Source: Neolentinus lepideus HHB14362 ss-1
Taxonomy: Eukaryota > Basidiomycota > Agaricomycetes > Gloeophyllales > Gloeophyllaceae
Length of the DNA stretch: 64,000 nt
NCBI GenBank assembly: GCA_001632425.1
Contig: KV425551.1
Coordinates: 1,102,996 to 1,166,995, forward strand
Direction of reading: 5' to 3'
The notes below the pieces were generated by a model that did not search any database, was not told where the DNA came from, and saw nothing but the letters and a program-made list of their open reading frames with translations. The translations under genes were made by a program, and so were the position numbers. Shown one piece after another: positions 46,301-58,700 of this stretch (positions are counted from its first letter, which is position 1; every line of letters starts with the position of its first letter).

Positions 46301-46829
46301 CGTGACAATGGGAAAGGGTCTGAGTGGCACGGAACATGGAGAGGTACACGTTATCTCTGGTCCAGCTCCTGGCGCAAACTTCCAGACCGCACGGCGGGGA
46401 GTAAAGTGAGCCGGAGTAGTGGTGCTTTATGTATTCGTGTGTCATATGACCGCGGAGATCATTAACAGGGAGCCGGTATCACCCCCTGAAATTGAGTGGC
46501 TCCGCAGGTTTGGACCGAGCGATGTGCGATGACGAGAATGTATGCGTCGCCACTGAAAGGAACGCGTACTCACCTAGAAGTTTGAGGCCCTGCACGTCCT
46601 CCTGGTCGATGATTTCTACACCGACTACAACATCGTAGGCCCGCCTCAGCAGCTTTATGGTAGAGACGTCGACAGACTCTGGTGTGACCAAGCACAATGT
46701 CTGAAAATTTACTTGTGGCGGAACTGGGGGCGACGGATGGACATCACGGAGAGCAGCAACGAGCGCAAGAGCCCCAGGGAGGTAAGAATCGGACGTTATA
46801 AGAGTTGCAAAGGCAAAAGGAACGGCCAT
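43372..46829 (-). CDS. glycogenin-like glycosyltransferase (GT8) with very long C-terminal tail
   Basis: Three exons (46829-46574, 46273-45925, 45871-43372) give 1034 aa. The catalytic domain fills about residues 1-270. FAFATLITSDSYLPGALAL opens it, VIFLDADILPIRPL at about 108-121 carries the DxD metal-binding motif, FNSGMMVLTP and GGDQGLLNEW follow, and IHFIGPNKPW closes the GT8 fold. Glycogenin glucosylates itself from UDP-glucose and primes glycogen. The remaining 760 residues are low-complexity: His/Gln-rich around 370-440 (HHHHHH runs), Pro/Ser-rich elsewhere, with short conserved pieces such as FPWEEKP and KLAYTNAWD. Fungal glycogenins commonly carry such tails, where short motifs recruit glycogen synthase. 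The first intron is 300 nt, far longer than others here. Confidence 0.85.
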
Positions 46830-47453
46830 AGGCGACTGAGCGCACGACGAGGAGAGACCAGAGCGTCAAGGACGCACGAGGAAAGAAAATAAAGCAGAAA
46901 GACGAAATCCAACCCCAGGCTAGGACCCGTACTTACAGACTCCGGTCTACAAATATAAATTCGCGTCCTCGGATATGGGCTTCCCCACAAACAACACCAA
47001 ACAGGGGCCCCAGCCACGCTTTCACTTGACATTTCGTTCTGCATTCCTGTGCAAGTTCCACCCGTCTCTGAATGCCATCGGACATTTGCCAACGTAAGAC
47101 AGTGCAATACCTGAATCAGCTGATGCATCCGGGAGCACATCGCGTTGCTGGTCGTTGCGATGCATGCATGTCATTGAGGAATCCGAGCAGCATATCTGAC
47201 AATCGCGCCAATCAACACGATCCAGCGATAGCAGCTCCTTACAAGGCCTTCCATCTCCCAGAAATCGGTGATGCGTCGTCGCCGTTCTGCGCGATGCGCG
47301 CACACCTTCGGACAACGTCCGAGATGACGTCAAGACACGCGCGTGAGATCAATCAGGCTTCGGTGGCGGCAGCACCGACGACTTGGACATGCAAACTCTG
47401 CCCACGACGTCGACGCCGACAAAGGCCGTTCTACTCCCCCAGAAGGCAGGCTG
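46830..47453. other. divergent region between glycogenin and the UbiB kinase
   Basis: About 620 bp with the 5' flanks of two genes read in opposite directions. Overlapping frames on both strands show no similarity. In-frame codons upstream of 47454 lack an ATG start. Confidence 0.5.
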
Positions 47454-49700
47454 ATGGTCCTCCGCCTGCCGCCAGCCTTGAGGCATGCTCTGCTGACCCC
47501 TCGACTGCCCGCTAATGTCTTTCCATTACGGCGTTCTTCCCACTGGGCTTCAGACCCTCGTCTCGTCTCCTTCTTCACTCGCACACCCGTTCCGCCCTTT
47601 TCTCTGAGACGTGTTTTAATATGGTCCGTTCCCATTGCTGGAGGCCTGATACTGTATTTCGTCCCCCAGCGCCGAAATTTTCTCCACGAAATTGTAGCAT
47701 CCCCAGCACTGATTCCTTGTTCACTGGAGACACGAAACCCCCTGGAGCCTGTCATTAGTTCACCAGCGGAGGCAGACCATACACTTCTGGGTCGTATAGC
47801 TCGAATATTCAGAAATTCAATATGGGAGCCCATCCTCACCACCCGCAGATTTATCCATTTAGTAGCCCTCTTCCTTCCGGTCCTGTTAACCGCCCCCATG
47901 TTGTTGGTGGGCATACCAGAAGCAAAGTATGATGGAGACAAATGGGGCGCGGTGTGGTGGTATGGGTTTTTGGTTGAGCAGATGGAGCGGGCTGGTCCGA
48001 CTTTCATCAAGGTGTTTCCTCTGTCATAGCTTATGTACTAGGTATCTGATCCCCAGCCGCAGCTGGCGCAATGGGCAGCATCTCGTGCCGATTTGTTTCC
48101 TCACATGCTATGTGAAAAAATGGGCAAGCTGCATTCGCGCGGCCACCCTCACTCTTTCCACCATACGAAACGCGTCATCGAATGCGTGTTCCAGCGACCT
48201 TTTGACCAAGTGTTCGAGGAATTTGATCAAGAGCCCATTGGATGCGGAGCAATAGCTCAAGTATACAAGGCTACCCTCAAACAAGACCTCATCCCTCCTT
48301 CGTACTTGGATCCACGAAGGCAGCGCTCGCAAGCTCTAGTCCATATAGGCCCGACCGAAGCGCCTCCATCTGCTCCCACTGCAGCTGTAGCGCTGAAAGT
48401 CTTGCATCCAGGCGCAGCAGCCCTGATATCCCGCGACCTCTCCATCATGTCTTTCTTCGCGCACGCTCTGACCCTCCTCCCGGGCATGCAGTGGCTCTCA
48501 CTCCCCGACGAAGTGGATGTCTTTGGCCAGATGATGTACGAGCAGCTGGATTTGAGACGCGAAGCAGAGAACCTGGAGTGCTTTGAGCGGAACTTTAAGG
48601 AACGCAACGAACCCGTTACCTTTCCTAGACCGCTGAAGGTCTGGTCAACTAAGGACCTGATGGTGGAAGAGTATCAGAATGCGCTGCCACTCGAGGCGTT
48701 CTTGAGCAATGGCGGCGGACCATTCCAGGACGGGCTTGCGGAGCTCGGATTGGACGCTTTTCTGGTAGGTAATTCGGTTAAACATTGTGTCCGTCATTAA
48801 TTGGTCCATAGAACATGTTACTCCTGGACAACTTTGTGCATGCGGATCTGCACCCCGGGAATATTATGATCAAGTTCTACAAGCCAACACCTGAGCTCGG
48901 TGAAAGTATATTTCGCCGTCTTTTGATCTTGGATAGGAAGGACCCCCAGGAGAATGGCGGAAGTACTGTTACACTGGACTCGGACACCATTGTCGCGCAA
49001 TTACGACCTCTCATGCACAATTCCGAAGCTTGGCGGAAGGAGCTGGATCACCTTAGTGTCCAGGGCTACACGCCTGAGATCGTCTTTATAGACGCAGGCT
49101 TAGTTAACCAGCTTAACCAGACAAACCGGAAGAATTTCCTGGACCTCTTCCAAGCAGTTGCCGAATTCGACGGGTACCGCACGGGCAAACTGATGGTCGA
49201 GCGCTGTCGCACGCCCGAGCTGGCCATCGACACAGAGACGTTCGCCCTGAAGATGCAGCACATCGTCCTCAACGTCAAGCGCAAGACCTTCTCCCTCGGG
49301 TCCATCAAAATCAGCGACATCCTCACGGAAGTGCTGAGAGCCGTGCGGGAGCACCACGTGCGCATGGAGGGCGACTTTGTCAACACCGTCATCAGCATAC
49401 TGTTGCTCGAGGGCATCGGGCGCCAGCTAGATCCCGATCTGGACTTGTTCAAGAGCGCGCTGCCGATCCTACGGCAGCTGGGGAAGCAGATGAACGCGCA
49501 GGAGGCGATCACGGAGCTCCCGGGCGGGAATACGGGCGCGTTCCTCAAGTTCTGGGTGCTGGCGGAGACGCGGCAGATGATAAACGCTGCGTTCTCGAAC
49601 ACGGACGACTTGATTCGGTACGACTGGTGAGTATGGGCCTCAGAGTAACTGTAACCTTCGAGCTGATCTTTACCTTTACAGGCTTACGCCAAATAACTGA
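47454..49700 (+). CDS. UbiB/ABC1-family atypical kinase, Cqd1/ADCK2-like, mitochondrial
   Basis: Four exons (47454-48011, 48063-48764, 48812-49626, 49682-49700) give 697 aa. The N terminus is Arg/Leu/Ser-rich with a membrane segment near residues 55-70, consistent with the inner mitochondrial membrane. FIK then LAQWAASRADLFP is the variant of the KxGQ motif of this branch. ALKVLHPG holds the ATP-site Lys. MVEEYQNALPLEAFL, FVHADLHPGNIMIKF (about 428-442, catalytic loop) and IVFIDAGL (metal-binding D) complete the kinase-like fold. A large insert sits between the catalytic loop and the D, as in ADCK2 and yeast YPL109C. Members affect coenzyme Q distribution or synthesis; the substrate is unknown. 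The last coding exon contains five full codons plus the stop. Confidence 0.85.
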
Positions 49701-50021
49701 GCTTCGATGATACCGAAGTTGACTGTACTGCAACCTTACGAGACATCGTCCAGACCGCCGCAGTGTCAAGGATAGATAGGACGATCAAACACTCATAGAC
49801 ACCAAGTATAGATATAACAACCTACTGTATCATAGTCCTCTAGATAATACATGATTGGAACACAGGAAGGGACCATGGGAGTTTTCTCGGCAGTGTTGAA
49901 TATACCGATCTATCCCACTCAATTTCTGGAGGTTTCGCTACTTCAAAAGACAATGTTGATCCCTGGTTCCTGAGGATACATCTATGGTACACTTCTACGT
50001 GATTCTTCTATCTCCTTCCAT
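49701..50021. other. convergent 3' gap, no gene seen
   Basis: About 320 bp between the converging UbiB kinase and old yellow enzyme genes. Only 3' UTR-like sequence is visible. Confidence 0.5.
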
Positions 50022-51570
50022 TCACTTCTTGTCGAAAATTTCCGTCCAACCCCTCTCATACTGATTGGCCGGTTTAACTGCGACTCCCAGCTCCAACGCG
50101 GCCCTGTACACCCAGTTCGGATTCCTCATTAGCTCTCGCGCCAGAAACACCACGTCCGCCTTGCCCTCCTCCAAATATCCGTTAGCCAGTTTGGGATCGG
50201 TGATCATCCCAACGGTGCCGATTTGGATGTCTGGCACGGCCTTTTTGATATCAGCAGCAAATGGAACCTGGTAGCCCTCAGTCACTCCAAACTGCTGCGC
50301 GTAGTAGTTACCCCCGGTGCTGATGTCGGCGAGGTCGACGCCGAGTTCGTGCAGGCGGGCGACGAAAATCTTGGACTGCTCGATGCCCCACGAGTTCCAG
50401 CCATCCTCCCCGCCACTCTCGTCTTTCTCGGGCCCTTCTTTCCAGTCGGTCGCGCTCAGGCGGACAATAAGAGGCTTGTCCCAGACTGAACGGACGCGCT
50501 TGATGAGGCGGAGTGGGAAGCGCATGCGGTTCTCGAGGGACTTGCCGCCGTACTTGTCAATGCGGACATTGGATATAGGGGAGAGGAACTCGTGCAAGAG
50601 ATAGCCGTGAGCGGCGTGAATTTCTATAAAGTCGACTACCGTCGTATCAGAATCCTATGCGTTCATGGATAGTTGGGAGACTCACAGCCTATGGTCTTGC
50701 ATCTTTCGACAGCCTTGATCCAGGAATCTTCAACATATTGAAGGTGTTCCTCTGACATCTCTTTCGGTTCGGGGTATCCTTTGGCAAACGGGATAGTACT
50801 AGGCCCGTACACTAGCGACTGTGACTTCAGAATACGGTGAATATTAGACTAAATAGAACATAAACTCACCTTCATCTGGCCAGCCATTATCATCCTTCAA
50901 CGCAGCCCTTCTAGGAGCGTGCCAGGTGCCCGCTAGGTCACTGAAGACCCAAGGCGCTAGCGTGCTCGCTTTGCGACCAGCGTGGCTCAGCTGCACGCCA
51001 ACCTTCGGGCCCTGCTGTGAGTGGACGAATTTCACGATACGTTGGAGGGGAGGGATTTGGGTGTCGGTCCAAAGTCCCGCGTCTTCTGGGGAGATACGAC
51101 CCTCGGGGACTACGGAAGTGGCCTCGAGACAGATGGCACCCAATCCACGAGTTGCAAAACCCTATAACGTCCGAAACATCCTGAATGAGTGACAGGTCTG
51201 AGATGCAAGATGCTTACTCCGATATGAACGAAATGCCAGTCTGTGGCGTGCCCATTGTCTGAGCTGTACTGGCACATGGGAGCCTGCGTACATAGTGGGG
51301 CTGTGAGCTATTACTGTTGCGATAAATGCATATCATAACAACGCTTACCACCCATACACGGTTGTGGAAAGTGACTCCTCTCAGCGTCAGTGGCTGGAAT
51401 ATTTTGGGCAGAGATGCATTGGCTGCGTGTGCTTCCTGTAGATAACTTCACGACGCATCCCTAGACGATACAGAGCGCAGATCTACCTTAGAATAAGAAA
51501 TTCCCACTCCAGGTTCATTGAGGGGAAGATACTGGTCGGCACCCGGAGCTGGTTTGTTGATGTGCGCCAT
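50022..51570 (-). CDS. old yellow enzyme family NADPH dehydrogenase (YqjM-like class)
   Basis: Six exons (51570-51487, 51435-51349, 51283-51218, 51161-50870, 50811-50686, 50635-50022) give 422 aa. The FMN barrel shows [25 protein letters not shown] at the start (given here only to place strand beta-1), [24 protein letters not shown], then [21 protein letters not shown] with the His pair near residue 222, [13 protein letters not shown], and the flavin-phosphate end [16 protein letters not shown]. The Cys after APM is the redox-modulating Cys typical of YqjM-type enzymes. It reduces activated C=C bonds with NADPH; the natural substrate is not known. No organelle signal is seen. Confidence 0.9.
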
Positions 51571-51910
51571 CCTGACTAATCCAAGACGAGACGATGTAGG
51601 AGGTATATGGTGAAGACGACTGCGGAGATCAGTTAGCTGGACGCCCGGGCATGTTTGGAACAGGATGACAAAAAGCTGACATCCAGTTTATCTCGCGATC
51701 GAAGATAATTGTAGCGTACTAATACCCGTCCAGCGGCAATCTCATGAGAGCTGCATGTCTGAAATCTGTGAAGAAATGCAGTTGTTATTACTACTAGTAG
51801 TAAGGCGATACAGTATCCTACACCATACGTGCCCACTAGTATGTCAAGCATCTCCCGGAGACTTCAAACTACATATGCTACAGGCGTCTATAGTAATACA
51901 TTTGAGGATA
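51571..51910. other. gap upstream of old yellow enzyme
   Basis: About 340 bp. A minus-strand frame of 72 codons (51633-51851) has a hydrophobic start but no similarity; I do not call it. Confidence 0.45.
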
Positions 51911-53595
51911 TTAGCCAAGTGTAGCAGTAAGCAGGCTAGCAATGTCCATGCTGCTGAAGCTCCCTGCATTGTTGTTTCCGGCCACCGTCTGGCTGGGGGC
52001 CGCGGTAAGGAATGTAAACCTCTCGGTCACAGAAGTTGAGAAAGAAGCGGACGGAGTGCCCGAAGCACCTGCAGCCGAATCAGCACCAGGAGCGGAGGCA
52101 GATGGAACAGCAGGAGCCGTTGGGTATGCCGACGAGCCCGAGGCACCGGGAACGGAGTTGGATGGAACAGAAGGAGCCGTAGGGTATGCACTCGACCCAG
52201 AGCCTGTAGCACCGGGTGCAGATACCGTAGGAGTAGAGACAGCGGTCGCGCTGACTCCAGATCCTGAGCCGGAAGCTGATGGCCCGGACACAGTGGGAGC
52301 CGAGGGCAAACCTGACACCGAAGCTCCAGAACCACTGGGTCCAGCACCACCAGGAATAGTGGGAGTGCTAACACCAGTAACAGAGGGCGTCGAGACGCCA
52401 CTCGGTTCACCGGAGCCTGAGCCAGAGGCGGATCCCGTCGGGTAACCTGCGCTGGGTGTTCCAGCGGAGGGCACACTGTACGACGGGATGGTATACGAAG
52501 GGGTTGAAACAGCCGAGCTGTTGAAAGCACTGGACGAGGCTACAGCAGTCGTAGTGGGTGCAGCGGTTGTGGGGGGGGACGTGACAGCCGCGTCACTAGC
52601 TGCAGGATTACCCGCTGCGGTGATAGTAACTGATACAGTAGAGGTAACAGTGGTAGTTGCACCTGCTGCACCACTAGCGCCCACGGCTCCTGAGGCAGTG
52701 ACAGCGACCGACGAGGCAGCTACACTGCTAAGACCATCAACAACAGAGGAACCGGCAGCAGGAGCGGCGGCGGAGATGCCGCTCAAGCTCAGGGAAATCG
52801 CAGGTACGGCTGCAAGGGCGGGAGAGCTGACCGCAGGAGCGCCGCCCAAAGATACCAACGTGATATCAGGTCGGGGTGCCCGCTTGCGATGACGGTTGAG
52901 AACGATGTTGGTTGGGGCCGCTGCCTCGGCAATCTTGGCAGAGTAGACTGCCTGTGAAGGAGAGTTGAGGAAGATGATGGGCTGAGCGGCCGCGGCGTAT
53001 TTCACCGAGGACGGAGCAACGATGGGGATGGTCGAAGTAACGGCGAAGCTCTCAAGAATGCTCGAGTTGGGGACGGCGGAAGTACAGACTACCGAGGAAT
53101 CAGCCCCGCTCGCGCTTGTAGTGACGATTGCTACGGCAGAGGCAGATGCACCTGATGGACTATTACCGATTCCGGTGATTCCACCGGTGGCACCAGCATC
53201 TGCAATCCTCTGGGCGGCATCGCTCTCCGTGTCACAGCCAATGCTGGTTCCCTGCTTATTAACGAGAGGGAGAGCGAAGCATGATGTCCCAGTAGGACAT
53301 CGTGTCAACGCCCAGGTGCCGGAGACGCATTGCGCAAAGGCCGCATTGACGCAAGCCTGGTCGCCTTCTGTGAAGAAATTGTTAGGCCAAGTTATTTTAG
53401 AGGGCAAGATTAACAACTACCTGTACAGGAGTCTGTTGCTTGCAGAGTGGTAAATTGAGCGTTCAGTTTCTGAGCCTCGATGGCATTTTCCTTCTGGAAT
53501 GTGGAGGTGGCGCGAGGATCAAAAGGGAAGGGAGCGGCGATGATGTTGCCAACGAGGACGGATGCAACGAGAGCAAAAACGAAAGACGGGGCCAT
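51911..53595 (-). CDS. secreted Ser/Ala-rich protein with Cys-rich, CBM19-like head
   Basis: Two exons (53595-53421, 53367-51911) give 543 aa. The first 21 residues (FVFALVASVLVGNIIAA) are a signal peptide. Residues about 56-110 hold a compact cysteine block: DSCTEGDQACVNAAFAQC, then RCPTGTSCFALP, then IGCDTE. Its spacing resembles chitin-binding CBM19 modules and similar heads in mushroom secreted proteins. The rest is very rich in Ser, Ala, Thr, Gly and Pro, with many SGAS-type blocks, and is likely heavily O-mannosylated. The end (SMDIASLLTATLG) is mildly hydrophobic but a GPI signal is not convincing. A cell-wall or extracellular role is likely. The binding function is inference. Confidence 0.75.
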
Positions 53596-54110
53596 TAATG
53601 ACGCAGTAGTTCGATACAGAGATGGATGCAGAGTAGCCGCTGAAATGCGAGGTCGTTATAAATATGAAAGGTCGTGCCTGGATGAAGGGGAACGAGTAAA
53701 TGCAGTCCCAGATTAGAGTAGACGTATCAAAGAAAGAGCACCAGGCCCGTGTATATCACGTCAAGAGCTCGTCAAGACTGTCGTGCCGAACGTGTTTCAG
53801 TCAAGAAAGCTGAACGACTGAGAAATACCTGCGAGCTCGACAGGTATATATACATGACTGCCGGCTAGACAACAATAAGAGTTCCGACAGCGTGCAAGTA
53901 CCGCCGTTGACACGCGGAAACGGGAAAACAAGAGACAATTGCTGCTGAACTTGTTCCCAGTTCTATCAATCAACTGAGGACAACATTGACATTGTTCTGT
54001 TCCTTGGAGAATAATGGCAAGGGTACCGTCGGCCCGACAGAAAAGGAAGATCCACGTGGATCACTTCCAAATGTCGTCATGGATTGAGATTCGCGTCTTT
54101 CCTCCGCACG
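53596..54110. other. divergent intergenic region
   Basis: About 515 bp between a secreted-protein gene and the fructosamine kinase gene, transcribed apart. No gene is seen; TATA-like GGTATATATACATG at about 53841-53854. Confidence 0.5.
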
Positions 54111-55241
54111 ATGATACTACCTTCAATCATCCTCAAATGTCTCCAGAAAATAGAGCCAGATGCATCATTCACGGGTGGCATGCCCCGCGTTGAATCGTCC
54201 TCTGGAAAGCGGTATTTCGCGAAAGTGGGGTCGGCGAGCGAGAAGGATCAGTATATCGGAGAGGCAGAATCTCTCAATGCCATGAACAAAGCTGCTCCAG
54301 GTCTTACACCCATAGTCTTTGCCTATGGTCTCGCAGATAGCGGCGGAAACGAAGCCACATCTTCTCAATCCTGTGCCAAACCGTATTTGCTCTCCGAATA
54401 CAAGGACCTTGGTAGCCTCACAGACAAGTCGGGACAAACCCTCGCCAAACGCCTCGCCACGGAAATGCACCAGTCGATGAGTGAAAATGGGAAGTTTGGC
54501 TTTGGCGTCCTCACTTTCTGTGGTGCGACGAGGCAGGAGAATGGATGGTCGGATACATGGGAAGAGTGCTACGATAAGCTGATAGGTGGACTGCTGGACG
54601 GCCTGAAGAGAAAGGGTCGATTTACTGAGCTCTGCACCAGGGGAGAAGAGGTAAGGAAGAGGTAGGCTATAAATTACGCTTGGTGTGTTATCATGATCGA
54701 CTGTCGTTGATAGGGTGATCCCGCACTTGCTGAGACCACTAAAGATTGAGCCGGTGATATTGCACGGCGATCTCTGGGTGAGCTTGCAGCTCTTACTGAA
54801 AATTCAAAGCATACTTAGAGTCTTTTCAGAGTGGTAATGTAGGCACGGATCGCGAGACAGGAGAGCCAATTATCTTCGATCCATCTTCATACTACGGGCA
54901 CAATGAAGCCGAGTACGTCTGGCTCCCAGTCCCACTGTTTGACGTATCCACTAACTCGTACATCCGACACAGTCTTGCGATAGCTAGAATATTTGGGGGC
55001 TTCCCTAGCTCCTTCTATAAGACGTACCATGAACACCTACCGAAGACCGAACCAGCTGATCAGTACGAGCTTAGGGCCGATTTGTACGAAATGTATCATT
55101 ACCTGAACCATACACTGCTGTTTGGAGTAAGTACTTCACAGCTCAACGTGGTACGTACTTCTGTTGATCAGAAGCTCGCAGGGATCATATGCGGGCAGCG
55201 CTATGCGCAAGATGGACAGACTTTTGAGGGAATGTCCGTAA
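54111..55241 (+). CDS. fructosamine/ketosamine-3-kinase family protein
   Basis: Five exons (54111-54661, 54714-54777, 54830-54912, 54973-55126, 55182-55241) give 303 aa, the normal size. Motifs are RVESSSGKRYFAKVGS (nucleotide-binding strand with Lys), EAESLNAM, EYKDLGSL, VILHGDLWSGNVG at about 197-209 (catalytic loop), then [25 protein letters not shown] (metal-binding D region, quoted in part to place it). The family phosphorylates sugars attached to protein amines, which makes the adduct unstable, so it acts in deglycation. Location is cytosolic. The start at 54111 fits the family N terminus ILPSIILKCLQKIEPD. Confidence 0.9.
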
Positions 55242-55727
55242 TTCTTCCTGTAAATCGTTAAACTCTGTATGGATAGTGACACCTGTATTATGATGTGCAG
55301 TCCAGACATTCGTTAGTACCATTAAGGTAGAGGACAGCCCGGAGAGGTCGCGTATGTAGGAAATATACATGGAGAATATTCCTATGTTGTTAACTAAAAA
55401 CGGATGCTTGTATCCAGGAGCAGGCTGAGATAATATTGTGGCATTGTGGCCCGACAGGTGGCATCATACAGCCAAACAATGCTTAGTAAGACAGTGGCGC
55501 AGGTTTCGCAGTGTTAGGCTTTCGCGTTTGCCAGACTTGTCGTTGGCACCAACGCCCACCTCATTTGCTCGGCTATCATCTCTGTGCACCTATTGCAGGT
55601 CTGATTCTGGTCTAGAAAGCATCTAGCTGGGAGAGATACTTGTTGTCCTGCCTAGCTCCGCGACTTGGGTTGTCTGCCGCGTCAGCTTCACTGTTGGTCA
55701 TCTTTCATACACTAAGGGCGTTCGGCC
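55242..55727. other. intergenic region upstream of RPB2
   Basis: About 490 bp; no gene seen. No TATA box is obvious near the RPB2 start. Confidence 0.5.
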
Positions 55728-58700
55728 ATGAGCCAAGGTTTGGCTTCCTCGTCTGTACCGAGAAGCCGTGCTAAAGATGCGTTGTAGCAACTGATTTTGC
55801 CAGTCAGGATCCTTACGCATATGATGACCCGAACTATGGCGTAGAGGATGAGGAGTACGAGGAGATAACCCAAGAGGATTGCTGGACAGTGATCTCGTCA
55901 TTCTTCGAGCAAAAAGGTCTTGTACGACAGCAGCTAGACTCGTTCGACGAATTTGTGCAGAACACCATGCAAGAGCTTGTCGATGAGAACTCGGACCTGA
56001 TCCTGGACCAGGAGAACCAGCATACGGGCCACGAAGCGGACTCAACGCGACGGTATGAGATCAAGTTCGGTCAGATCTATTTGTCAAGGCCTACGATTAC
56101 CGAGGCGGATGGGTCTGTCGTACCGTTGTTCCCGCAGGAAGCGCGTCTACGGAATTTGACCTACTCGTCGACATTGTATGTTGATATGAAGAAGCGCATA
56201 CTGAATAGCAGAGAGGATCCGGATAATCCAGGAGAGACTATATGGGAGCCGGAGCGTGGTGAAATAGCTGAGGACACTCAGAAGGTCTGGATTGGTAGGG
56301 TGAGTATCACGTCCAGTGTTGGTGTATGGCAGGATCTACATCGTGCGGGCAGGTCCCAATCATGCTGCGGTCGACCTTCTGTATCCTGCGCGACTTGCAA
56401 GATCACGATCTTTACGATTTGAATGAGTGTCCATACGACTCTGGAGGATATTTCATCATCAACGGATCGGAGAAGGTCCTGATTGCGCAGGAGCGCATGG
56501 CCACGAACCATGTCTACGTCTTCGCAAAAGCGCAACCTTCGCCCATCAACTTTTTGGCTGAGATTCGTAGTGCGGTTGAGAAGGGTGGAAAGACGATCAG
56601 TCAATTCCAGGTGAAGATGTACCACAGGAACCAGGAACGCTCTGTGAGTGGTGAAGCGTCTGTGCTGCTTGTATTCAGTCCTTAACTTATGTCAAACTAT
56701 AGCTGGGAAGTGTTATGAAGGCGACCATCCCATACATCAAGGTCGACATCCCTATCTGGGTAGTCTTCCGTGCCTTGGGTGTCATCTCGGATCGTGACAT
56801 TCTCGAGCACATCTGCTACGATATGCAAGACTTGCAGATGCTCGAAATGCTAAAACCATGTATCGACGATGGTTTCGTCATTCAGGATCGCGAGGTCTGT
56901 ATGACTGTGCATATAATGTTCATGCATCTGATATGTTGGTCAGATTGCATTGGATTTCATAGGTAATCGTGGTACCACTACCGGTCTGTCTCGTGAGCGG
57001 CGTTTGCGGTACGCGCAGGAGATCTTGCAGAAGGAGATGCTGCCGCACGTGTCCATGGCTGAAGGCTCGGAATCCAAGAAGGCGTACTTCTTTGGGTACA
57101 TGATTCATCGGCTGTTGCTAGCGGCGTTGGAACGTAGGGAGCTTGATGACCGTGACCATTTTGGCAAGAAGCGCCTTGATCTGGCTGGCCCTTTACTGGC
57201 TAACCTCTTCCGGATGCTCTTCCGGAAACTGACGAAGGATGTTTACCGGTATTTGCAGAAGGCCAGTTACATGACATCGAACCGTTTGGCGGCATGTCAC
57301 TGATTGATTCGTCCTCAGTGTGTGGAAACCCACAAGGAATTCAACCTCTCGCTCGCTGTTAAGCATAATACTATCACCAATGGTCTCAAGTACTCTCTGG
57401 CAACTGGTAATTGGGGTGACCAGAAGAAGTCAATGTCCTCGAAGGCGGGTGTGTCGCAAGTGCTGAACAGGTACACATACGCCTCTACGCTCTCCCACTT
57501 GCGTCGCTGTAATACACCTCTTGGACGAGAGGGCAAGATCGCTAAACCCCGTCAGCTGCACAATACGCACTGGGGCATGGTGTGTCCAGCGGAGACACCC
57601 GAAGGCCAGGCTTGTGGTCTCGTCAAGAATCTGGCTCTCATGTCTTGTATATCCGTGGGTTCACTATCCGCGCCCGTCATCGAGTTCTTGGAGGAGTGGG
57701 GTCTCGAGTCCTTGGAAGAAAACGCACATTCCGCAACACCTTGCACGAAGGTCTTTGTCAATGGTGTGTGGATGGGTGTCCATCGTGATCCCGCGAACTT
57801 GGTGCGGACGATCAAGAAGCTTCGTCGCAAAGACGATATTAGTCCTGAGGTTTCGGTAGTGCGTGATATCCGAGAACGGGAGCTGCGGTTGTACACGGAT
57901 GCGGGTCGTGTTTGTCGGCCACTCTTCATTGTGGAGAACCAGCAGCTCGCCCTGCAGAAGAAGCATGTCAGGTGGCTCAACCAAGGGTACAGTGATGATG
58001 GGGAGCCGTGGAAGTGGGACCAGCTCGTCAAAAACGGTATTGTTGAGCTGCTTGATGCTGAAGAAGAGGAGACGGTCATGATCAGCATGACGCCCGAAGA
58101 TCTGGAGAATTCGAGACTCCAGTCTGCCGGTATTGACCCACACCAGAATGACGGGGAATTTGATCCGTCCGCCCGGTTGAAGGCGGCGACGCATGGTCAT
58201 ACGTGGACTCATTGTGAGATCCACCCAAGTATGATTTTGGGTGTCTGTGCCAGTATCATTCCTTTCCCTGATCACAATCAGGTATGTTAGAAAACTATTC
58301 CTCAGTGTTTGACATATGCTTACGTGCCGCCTAGTCTCCTCGTAACACTTACCAATCCGCCATGGGTAAACAAGCTATGGGTATCTATTTAACCAACTTC
58401 TTAGTTCGTATGGACACTATGGCCAATATCCTCTACTACCCACAAAAGCCGCTAGCGACCACTCGATCCATGGAGTATCTCCGGTTCAGAGAGTTGCCAG
58501 CTGGTCAGAACGCCATTGTAGCCATTCTGTGTTACAGTGGGTACAACCAGGAAGATTCCGTCATCATGAACCAGAGTTCCATCGACCGCGGTCTTTTCCG
58601 AAGTATCTATTACCGCAGTTACATGGATCTGGAGAAGAAGAGCGGCGTCCAGCAGCTTGAAGAGTTCGAGAAGCCCACCCGGGATACGACGCTCCGTATG

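Noticed and set aside
46479..46573. Glycogenin first exon extended to the stop at 46479
   Set aside because: The extension is intron sequence; splicing at 46573 joins GLKLLG to RPDLSHV, as the GT8 fold requires.
51942..52892. Plus-strand Val/Glu/Ala-rich frames of 134-167 codons
   Set aside because: They are complements of the repetitive Ser/Ala-rich tail of the secreted protein on the minus strand.
57262..57318. RPB2 split into two genes by stop codons
   Set aside because: A GC-AG intron restores the invariant RPB2 sequence across the site.
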